DNA of 64,000 nt from Burkholderiales bacterium (GTDB lineage Bacteria; Pseudomonadota; Gammaproteobacteria; Burkholderiales; Burkholderiaceae_C). Within the stretch, counting starts at the first letter, position 1; each line of letters begins with the position of its first letter. Both the position numbers and the translations under genes were made by a program. The notes under the pieces are model-generated. The model made no database searches. It saw only the letters and a program-made list of their open reading frames with translations, and was not told where the DNA came from. The stretch covers positions 99,307-163,306 of the forward strand of contig JACPUE010000028.1 in assembly GCA_016192425.1 (NCBI GenBank), in the 5' to 3' direction. Of this stretch, positions 36,954 to 43,189 are shown piece after piece.

Positions 36954-38006
36954 ATGGCACTCATGGACTTCATCAAGAAACAGTTCATTGACATCATCCA
37001 ATGGACCGAGGACAGCGACGGCCTGCTCTCTTGGCGTTTCCCCATGGAGGGCATGGAAATCCAGAACGGCGGCATGCTGGTGGTGCGCGAGTCGCAGATG
37101 GCCGTGTTCGTCAACGAAGGCCAGGTGGCCGACGTGTTCGGCCCCGGCACCCACAAGCTGACCACGCAGACGCTGCCGGTGCTCACGTACCTGAAGAACT
37201 GGGACAAGCTGTTCCAGTCGCCCTTCAAGAGCGACGTGTACTTCTTCAGCACGCGCCAGCAGATCGACCAGAAGTGGGGCACGCCCCAGCCCATCACCAT
37301 CCGCGACAAGGACTTTGGCGCCGTGCGCCTGCGTGCGTTCGGCAACTACGCCTACCGCATTGCCGACCCCAAGCTGTTCCACACCGAAATCTCGGGCACG
37401 CGCGACGCCTACCCCGTGGGTGACCTGGAAGGCCAGTTGCGCGGCATGGTGCTGCAGAACATCAGCAACGCCATCGCGGGCAGCGGCCTGCCGTTCCTCG
37501 ACCTGGCAGCCAACCAGGTGATGTTTGCCGACGCACTGGCCAAGGAACTGGCGCCGGTATTTGCCAAGATCGGCCTCAAGCTCGAAGCGATGACGGTGCA
37601 GAACGTCTCGCTGCCCGAAGAGCTGCAGAAAATCCTCGACCAGAAGATCGGCATGGGCATGGTCGGCAACGACATGGGCAAGTTCATGCAGTACCAGACG
37701 GCGCAGGCCATCCCCAAATTTGCCGAGAGCGCAGGCCAGGGCGGCGGCGTGGCAGGCGATGCCATGGGCCTGGGCGCCGGTGTGGCGCTGGGCCAGGTGC
37801 TGGCGCAAAACCTGCAGGCCGGCCTGCAGGGCGGCGCGGCGCAGGCAGCACAAGCCGCCGCTGCAGCCCCGGCGGCGGCCCTGGGCGTCAAGCCCGAGGA
37901 TGTGATGGCCACGCTGGAGAAGCTGGGTGACCTCAAGGCCAAGGGCATCCTCACGCAGGAAGAGTTCGACGCCAAAAAGGCCGAACTGCTGAAAAAACTG
38001 GTGTAG
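36954..38006 (+). CDS. SPFH-domain protein with C-terminal SHOCT motif (virion-core-protein/YdjI type)
   Basis: A 350-residue protein. The N-terminal 250 residues form an SPFH/band-7-like domain (WRFPMEGMEIQNGGMLVVRE, VLTYLKNWDKLFQSPFKSDV). A Gln/Ala-rich linker leads to a SHOCT segment (MATLEKLGDLKAKGILTQEE). GGGAG lies five bases before the ATG. It lacks a clear membrane helix; such proteins form scaffolds at membranes. It heads the cluster with DUF4178, DUF350, spermidine synthase and an oxidoreductase, so a role in membrane stress or polyamine homeostasis is possible but unproven. Confidence 0.85.
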   Translation: MALMDFIKKQFIDIIQWTEDSDGLLSWRFPMEGMEIQNGGMLVVRESQMAVFVNEGQVADVFGPGTHKLTTQTLPVLTYLKNWDKLFQSPFKSDVYFFSTRQQIDQKWGTPQPITIRDKDFGAVRLRAFGNYAYRIADPKLFHTEISGTRDAYPVGDLEGQLRGMVLQNISNAIAGSGLPFLDLAANQVMFADALAKELAPVFAKIGLKLEAMTVQNVSLPEELQKILDQKIGMGMVGNDMGKFMQYQTAQAIPKFAESAGQGGGVAGDAMGLGAGVALGQVLAQNLQAGLQGGAAQAAQAAAAAPAAALGVKPEDVMATLEKLGDLKAKGILTQEEFDAKKAELLKKLV

Positions 38007-38016
38007 TCGAACGCTA

Positions 38017-38069
38017 CAAAAATGATAGCTGCTAGCGCAGGAGGGATAAGCGCTAGAGGCCAAAAAGCC
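38017..38069 (-). repeat. Dispersed palindromic repeat, family 1, copy D (inverted)
   Basis: Read on the minus strand it gives TTTTTGGCCTCTAGCGCTTA, then TGCGCTAGCAGCTATCATTT, matching copies A-C. It fills most of the 106-base gap between the SPFH and DUF4178 genes. Confidence 0.8.
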
Positions 38070-38112
38070 TTACACAACACCGCAGAGCGCGGCGCCAGCA
38101 GCAGCCCCCAGC

Positions 38113-39624
38113 ATGGCCACCAGCCCCACCCAACGCAGCTACCGGGCGCCCTGCCCGGGTTGTGGCGCGCCGGTTGAATTCCGCAGCGCGCAATCCACCC
38201 ACGCCGTTTGCGGCTACTGCCAGAGCACCGTGGTGCGCCAGGGCGAGGTGCTCTCGCGCATCGGCAAGATGGCCGAGCTGTTTGACGACCACAGCCCGCT
38301 GCAGCTCATGGCCAGCGGGCGCGTCACGCTGGACGGCAAGGAGCAGCCCTTCACGCTGATCGGCCGCCTGCAGTTCAAGAACGAGGCCGGCACCTGGACC
38401 GAATGGGCGGCGTTTTTTGAAGACGGCACCATGGCCACGCTGGGCGAGGACAACGGTGCCTACGTCTTCACCCGTCCCATCGATCCCGGGCGCGAACTGC
38501 CCGAGGCCGCGCGCTTTCGCGTGGGCAGCACCACCGCCATCAACGGCAAGCCCTACAGCGTGGCCTTCAGCGGCCAGGCCAGCCTGATCTCGGCCCAGGG
38601 CGAGCTGCCCAAGCTGCCCCCGCTGGGCCAGCCCTTCGGCATGGTGGAGCTGCGCAGCAGCGACGGCGAGGTGCTCTCCATCGACTACAGCCGCCAGCCG
38701 CCGCAGGTGGAGCGCGGCCGCTCGGTGCTGCTGGAAGACCTCAAGCTGCAGGGCCTGAAGGACGAATCGGCCAAGGACGAGAAAGGCCGCCAGTTCAACT
38801 GCCCGCACTGCGGCGCGCCCGTGCAGGTGCAGCTGTCCACCACCAAGAGCATCACCTGCGGCTCCTGCGCCAGCATCATCAGCCTGGAGGGCGGCGTGGG
38901 CGGCGAGTTGCGCTCGGCAGAGCAGGACGAGCCCGTGCAACCCCTGATCGCGCTGGGCACCAAGGGCCAGTTGCAGGGCATCCATTGGCAGGTGGTGGGC
39001 TTTCAGCACCGCATGGGCGTGGAGCCGGGCGACGACGAGCACTTCGGCTGGAACGAGTACCTGCTCTACAACCAGAAGCGCGGCTTTGCCTTCCTGGTGG
39101 ATGCCGAAGACGGCTGGAGCATGGTGCGCCCCACCACCGGCGCGCCGCAGCTGTCGGGCAACGGGCGCAGCGCCACCTACCTGGGCACCAAGTACGACCT
39201 GAAATACAGCTACGAGGCCGAAACCACCTACGTGCTGGGCGAGTTCTACTGGCAGGTCTCGCGCGGGCAAAAAACCAGCAACCGCGATTTCGCCAGCTCC
39301 AAGGGCCTGCTGTCCATGGAGCAAAGCCGCAACGAAGTCACCTGGTCCGGCGGCGACAAGCTCTCGGCAGACACCGTGGCCAAGGCTTTCGGGCTGGAGG
39401 ACAAGAAAGACCTGCTCAAGCGCGATGATGTGGGCCCCTTTGTCGCGGCCAAGGGCATGGGCTGCGGCACGATCATCCTGATCGTGGTGATCCTGCTCAT
39501 CGTGCTCGTGCTGTTCAGCCGCTGCTCCAGTTGCGACCCACGGGTGGAGAACTGCTCCTCGTCCAGCTACCGCAGCTCAGGCGGCTCGTGGGGCGGCAGC
39601 TCCAGCGGCGGCAGCCACAAGTAA
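38113..39624 (+). CDS. DUF4178-domain membrane protein with zinc-ribbon motifs
   Basis: A 503-residue protein. Two Cys pairs near the start (CPGCGAPVEF, VCGYCQS) and again near residue 232 (FNCPHCGAPV, ITCGSCAS) form zinc ribbons; two beta-rich DUF4178-type domains follow each. One membrane helix (GTIILIVVILLIVLVLF) lies near residue 460, and the tail is Ser/Gly/Cys-rich. The last 20 residues are Ser-Gly repeats. Function unknown. Neighbours SPFH and DUF350 suggest a membrane complex. Confidence 0.8.
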   Translation: MATSPTQRSYRAPCPGCGAPVEFRSAQSTHAVCGYCQSTVVRQGEVLSRIGKMAELFDDHSPLQLMASGRVTLDGKEQPFTLIGRLQFKNEAGTWTEWAAFFEDGTMATLGEDNGAYVFTRPIDPGRELPEAARFRVGSTTAINGKPYSVAFSGQASLISAQGELPKLPPLGQPFGMVELRSSDGEVLSIDYSRQPPQVERGRSVLLEDLKLQGLKDESAKDEKGRQFNCPHCGAPVQVQLSTTKSITCGSCASIISLEGGVGGELRSAEQDEPVQPLIALGTKGQLQGIHWQVVGFQHRMGVEPGDDEHFGWNEYLLYNQKRGFAFLVDAEDGWSMVRPTTGAPQLSGNGRSATYLGTKYDLKYSYEAETTYVLGEFYWQVSRGQKTSNRDFASSKGLLSMEQSRNEVTWSGGDKLSADTVAKAFGLEDKKDLLKRDDVGPFVAAKGMGCGTIILIVVILLIVLVLFSRCSSCDPRVENCSSSSYRSSGGSWGGSSSGGSHK

Positions 39625-39648
39625 AGTTGCACATTCACGGAGGTCATC

Positions 39649-39870
39649 ATGATGGGTTTTGAATGGCTGCGGCCCGCCGCATTTTTTGGCTCCATCCTCT
39701 ACGCCCTGATCGGCGTGCTGGTGTTCTGGATCAGCTTCATCATCATCGACAAGATCACACCCTACGACCTGTGGCGCGAGATTGTCGAGAAACAGAACAA
39801 GTCGCTCGCCATGGTGGTAGCCGCCATGTGCCTGGGCATCAGCATCATTGTGGCGGCGGCGATCCATTGA
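39649..39870 (+). CDS. DUF350 small membrane protein
   Basis: A 73-residue protein with two membrane helices (about 12-33 and 53-72), joined by the conserved cytoplasmic segment DKITPYDLWREIVEKQNKSL of DUF350 (YjfL-like). GGAGG lies five bases before the ATG. It belongs with the DUF4178 and spermidine synthase genes, a set I recall occurring together in other bacteria. Confidence 0.88.
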   Translation: MMGFEWLRPAAFFGSILYALIGVLVFWISFIIIDKITPYDLWREIVEKQNKSLAMVVAAMCLGISIIVAAAIH

Positions 39871-39983
39871 GAAATGGCTGCGACGATTCGCCCGCACAAT
39901 AGCGGGCTCGCCCGCCTGGGCGCAGCGCGGCTGGCGCAGGCCAAGGCGGTGTTCAAACACATTCCGTATAACGTAAAGGCGCG

Positions 39984-40871
39984 GTGAGCAAGACCATGGC
40001 CACTGCAAAACCGCGCCGCACGGAGACAACCGCCACCGAGCCTGTACCAGTGCACCACACGGCGCACTATTTCGTGGACGAATCGGGCGATGGCGTGCTG
40101 TTCAACGCCAAGGGACAGGTGCTTGCGGGGCAGCCCGACGGGTCGATGGGCACCTTCATGCTGGGCCTGCTGGAGGTGCATGACCCGCGGGCGCTATCAA
40201 GCGATCTGGCACAACTGCGTGCAGAGCTGGCCGCCGACCCATACTTCAAGGACGTTCCTTCATTTCAGCCAGAGCGTGGCAAGACGGCGGTTGCGTTCCA
40301 TGCCAAGGACGATCTGCCTGAAGTACGCCGTGAGGTGTTCAGGCTGCTGCTGCGGCACCCCATCAAGTTCTACGCCGTGGTGCGCAACATGCAGGCCGTG
40401 CTGGCCTATGTGCGCGAGCGCAATGCGCGCAGCAACACCTACCGCTACCACCCGAACGAGCTGTACGACAACGCGGTGGCCCGGCTGTTCAAGAACCGGC
40501 TGCACCAGTACGAAAGCTGCCAGGTCTGCTATGCGGTGCGTGGCACTGCCGACCGAACCCGCGCGTTTGCCAACGCTTTGGAGCTGGCCCGCTCCCGATT
40601 TGCAAAACAGTGGGAAAAAGAAATCAGCACCGAGATTCGGGTGACTGCGGCACAGTCTCAGCAGCAGGCTTGCCTGCAAGCGGTGGACTACCTGCTGTGG
40701 GCGCTGCAGCGCCACTATGTCCGCCAAGAGAGCCGCTACCTCGAAATGATGTGGGGCAAGGTAAGCCTGATCCACGCCGTGGATGAAACCGACAAAGCAC
40801 CTTATGGGGTGTACTACTCAAAAACAAAGCCGCTCGTAGGAGCGGCTTTGGAAAACAAGGTGGGAATATAG
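39984..40871 (+). CDS. DUF3800-family protein (RNase H-like fold)
   Basis: A 295-residue protein. The N-terminal HYFVDESGD (D32, E33, D36) and C-terminal QACLQAVDYLLWAL (D234) match the acidic motifs of DUF3800, thought to adopt an RNase H-like fold. GTG 39984 is used, with AAAGG four bases before it; ATG 39996 is the alternative. The last 15 codons run through a hairpin and into the first arm of the opposite-strand ncRNA. DUF3800 genes are known to sit beside structured RNAs in other bacteria. No phenotype is established. Confidence 0.88.
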   Translation: MSKTMATAKPRRTETTATEPVPVHHTAHYFVDESGDGVLFNAKGQVLAGQPDGSMGTFMLGLLEVHDPRALSSDLAQLRAELAADPYFKDVPSFQPERGKTAVAFHAKDDLPEVRREVFRLLLRHPIKFYAVVRNMQAVLAYVRERNARSNTYRYHPNELYDNAVARLFKNRLHQYESCQVCYAVRGTADRTRAFANALELARSRFAKQWEKEISTEIRVTAAQSQQQACLQAVDYLLWALQRHYVRQESRYLEMMWGKVSLIHAVDETDKAPYGVYYSKTKPLVGAALENKVGI

Positions 40872-40943
40872 GATCGCCTGACTGGGTTACCCCGTGGTTC
40901 CAGCTTTCACACGGCATGGAGCCGATTTTTGTTCCCACCCTGT
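40819..40943 (-). ncRNA. Candidate structured ncRNA antisense to the DUF3800 gene end
   Basis: Read on the minus strand, ACAGGGTGGGAA (40943-40932) pairs with TTCCCACCTTGT (40866-40855): twelve of twelve pairs with one G-U wobble, while the plus strand would have an A-C mismatch there. Inside are ATCG/CGAT and CCGTG/CACGG stems, and CTGG in the latter's loop could pair with a downstream CCAG as a pseudoknot. A promoter precedes it and a terminator ends it. Weinberg and colleagues described DUF3800 RNA motifs beside such genes; this may be one, though I cannot match a specific class. Confidence 0.65.
40820..40849 (-). terminator. Intrinsic terminator of the ncRNA
   Basis: AAAGCCGCTC / GAGCGGCTTT, a perfect 10-bp stem with a four-base loop, followed on the minus strand by TTTGTTTTTG. 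The plus strand has only three T after the stem, so the terminator serves the minus strand. It lies inside the DUF3800 coding sequence. Confidence 0.8.
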
Positions 40944-40944
40944 A

Positions 40945-40972
40945 ATTTTAACGGTCGAAGATGAATAAGCAA
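40945..40972 (-). promoter_or_regulatory. Promoter of the ncRNA
   Basis: On the minus strand a TTGCTT -35 (40972-40967) and a TAAAAT -10 (40950-40945) are spaced by 16 bases. The predicted +1 falls within the first bases of the closing stem. The region is the most AT-rich around. Confidence 0.65.
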
Positions 40973-41036
40973 TCATGAATGTTGATCGCCCTGCGAAGGG
41001 TTGGGCCTGTGCCACAAAACCCATTCATTCCTGTCC

Positions 41037-41474
41037 ATGACTTCCCTCGCCCTCAAGTCCTACCAGCAATCCGCCCTGGACGTACTGGCCACGTATGCCC
41101 GCTCTGCGCGCCAGCACTTTGTCCAGCTGGTGCTGCAGCATGGCAGCGAGGGGGCCTGGCTGGTGGAGCCCGACTGGGCCCACCAGCAGGCGAAACACTG
41201 GGTGCGCAACCTGGACACCGCCCCGTGCGGATTTGGCCTGCCGACTTCACGCGGCCGGTTTTACGCCGATTTTGTGGCCGAAATGGTCGATGGCCGCGTG
41301 GCCTTGCTCGAATACAAAGGCGCACATTTGCTGAACGATCCGTATGAGATCGAAAAGAGCCAGATAGGTGCGCTGTGGGCGCAGGCCAGTGGTGGACGAG
41401 CGGTGTTTGGCTGGCTGAGCAAGCAGCAGGGCGGCAAGAGCTTGGCACAGCAACTGGATGCGGTGCCGGCATGA
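41037..41474 (+). CDS. Shrunken type III restriction (Res) subunit: N-terminal start fused to C-terminal nuclease
   Basis: A 145-residue protein. The first 25 residues (SLALKSYQQSALDVLATYAR) look like the start of a Res helicase; the remainder, from WVRNLD on, matches the C-terminal nuclease domain of type III Res subunits with D78 (FYADFVAEM) and E92-Y-K94 of a PD-(D/E)xK site. The ATPase/helicase core, several hundred residues, is missing. It probably arose by an in-frame internal deletion. No mod methylase gene is near. The stop overlaps the speE-like start as ATGA. Confidence 0.65.
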   Translation: MTSLALKSYQQSALDVLATYARSARQHFVQLVLQHGSEGAWLVEPDWAHQQAKHWVRNLDTAPCGFGLPTSRGRFYADFVAEMVDGRVALLEYKGAHLLNDPYEIEKSQIGALWAQASGGRAVFGWLSKQQGGKSLAQQLDAVPA

Positions 41475-43009
41475 CGATGTCCCAAGCGCGGGGCGCCGCC
41501 CCCACCGCCCGCCCCATCGACATCGCCCTGCTCGCCAGCGTGTTCGTGGTGGCCGCCTGCGGGCTGCTGTACGAGCTGGCGGCGGGCGCCCTCGCCTCGT
41601 ATGTGCTGGGGGACTCGGTGCTGCAGTTCTCCACCATCATCGGCACCTACCTCTTTGCCATGGGCGTGGGGTCTTGGCTGTCGCGCTATCTGGAGCGGCA
41701 GTTGCCCGCGCATTTCCTGCGCATCGAACTGCTGGTGGCACTGGTGGGCGGCGCCATGCCGGCCACGCTGTATCTGGCCAATGCCTACGCGCCCGACGCT
41801 TTCCGGCTGCTGCTCTACGGCATGGTGCTGGCGGTGGGCACGCTGGTGGGGTTGGAGATTCCGCTGGTCATGCGCATCCTCAAGCGCAACGTGGCGCTCA
41901 AGGATCTGGTGTCGCAGGTGCTTACCTTCGACTACCTGGGCGCGCTGGCGGTCTCTCTGGCCTTTCCGCTGCTGCTGGTGCCGCAGCTGGGCCTGATCCG
42001 CACAGGGCTGCTGTTCGGGCTGATGAATGTGGGCGTCGCCCTGTGGGCGCTATGGCTGTTCCGCCATGAACTGCACCGCTGGAACGAGCATGCCGTGGTG
42101 TGCGTGCTGGTGGCGCTGGCACTGAGCGCAGGCATGGCCATGGCAGGCCACATCACGACGCTGGCGGAAGACAAGCTCTACCAGGACCGGGTGGTGTTTG
42201 CCACCACCACGCCGTACCAGCGCATTGTGGTCACCCAGGGGCGCGCGGGGCACCGCTTGTTCCTCAATGGCAACCTGCAATTTGCAGAGCGCGACGAATA
42301 CCGCTACCACGAGGCGCTGGTGCACCCCGCCATGGCCGCACACGGCGCACCGCGCAAAGTGGCCGTGCTGGGGGGCGGCGACGGCATGGCGGTGCGCGAG
42401 ATCCTCAAGTACCCCACGGTGCAATCGGTCACGCTGGTGGAGCTGGACCCGGCCATGACCACGCTGTTCAGCCAGAACCCGCAGCTCACACAGCTCAACG
42501 CCAGCTCTCTGCGCGACCCGCGTGTGCGCATCGTCAATGCCGACGCCTTCGGCTGGCTGCAGCAGGACACGGACACTTTTGACGTGATCGTGGTGGACTT
42601 CCCCGACCCGACCAACTTTGCCATTGGCAAGCTCTACACCAACAGCTTCTATGCCCTGCTGGACCAGCGCCTGGCGGCCAGCGGCTACGCCGTGGTGCAG
42701 ACCACCTCGCCGCTGGTGGCGCGCGAGAGCTTCTGGACGGTGGCCAACACCATCGAATCGGTGGGCCTGCGCACCACGCCCTACCACGTGCATGTGCCCA
42801 GCTTTGGCGAGTGGGGCTTTGTCATCGCCAGCCACAGGCCCTGGCACCTGCCCGAGGCGTTGCCACCGGGGCTGCGCTTTCTGGGCCCGCAAACCCTGGC
42901 ACAGCTGACGGACTTTCCGCTGGACATGGCGCATGTCTCCACCGAGATCAACCGCCTGTCCAACCAGGCACTGGTGCATTCCTACGAGCGCGAGTGGGGA
43001 AAACACTAG
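41471..43009 (+). CDS. Membrane-anchored spermidine synthase-like aminopropyltransferase
   Basis: A 512-residue protein. The N-terminal half (about 15-230) has seven or more membrane helices; the C-terminal half is a SpeE-like domain with QDRVVFATTTPYQRIVV, the AdoMet-type loop VAVLGGGDGMAVREIL, LVELDP and the catalytic-region VVDFPDPTNFAIGKLY. Soluble SpeE moves an aminopropyl group from decarboxylated AdoMet to putrescine; the membrane form's substrate is unknown. ATG 41471 overlaps the upstream stop (ATGA); ATG 41477 is an alternative. No AdoMet decarboxylase gene is nearby. Confidence 0.88.
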   Translation: MTMSQARGAAPTARPIDIALLASVFVVAACGLLYELAAGALASYVLGDSVLQFSTIIGTYLFAMGVGSWLSRYLERQLPAHFLRIELLVALVGGAMPATLYLANAYAPDAFRLLLYGMVLAVGTLVGLEIPLVMRILKRNVALKDLVSQVLTFDYLGALAVSLAFPLLLVPQLGLIRTGLLFGLMNVGVALWALWLFRHELHRWNEHAVVCVLVALALSAGMAMAGHITTLAEDKLYQDRVVFATTTPYQRIVVTQGRAGHRLFLNGNLQFAERDEYRYHEALVHPAMAAHGAPRKVAVLGGGDGMAVREILKYPTVQSVTLVELDPAMTTLFSQNPQLTQLNASSLRDPRVRIVNADAFGWLQQDTDTFDVIVVDFPDPTNFAIGKLYTNSFYALLDQRLAASGYAVVQTTSPLVARESFWTVANTIESVGLRTTPYHVHVPSFGEWGFVIASHRPWHLPEALPPGLRFLGPQTLAQLTDFPLDMAHVSTEINRLSNQALVHSYEREWGKH

Positions 43010-43011
43010 TG

Positions 43012-43140
43012 AACACCCCCCTGTGGCGCTGCGCGCCTTCCCCCCGCTCTCGCAGCGCTGCGCGCTGCGGGCAGGGGGACGCTCCCGGCGCGGCGGGGCG
43101 GCCCTTGCGCGGGAGCCCTGGTCTGGGGCGCGCCGGTTTT
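43012..43140 (+). repeat. Dispersed GC-rich hairpin repeat, family 2, copy 2
   Basis: ACACCCCCCTGTGGCGCTGC, then TTCCCCCCGCTCTCGCAGCG, GGGGGACGCTCCC and GCGGCGGGGCGGCCCTTGCG follow in the same order as at 19528-19650. It fills the 180-base gap between the spermidine synthase and oxidoreductase genes, so the two may not be co-transcribed freely. Confidence 0.8.
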
Positions 43141-43189
43141 GTGCAACAGGTGCATAGCCATCGGCACCGGCGCTTAGGCTGCTGACGCC

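Noticed and set aside
40855..40943. The closing stem as a plus-strand RNA downstream of DUF3800
   Set aside because: The plus strand has an A-C mismatch in the stem and only a poor T-run after the hairpin; the minus strand has full pairing, promoter and terminator.
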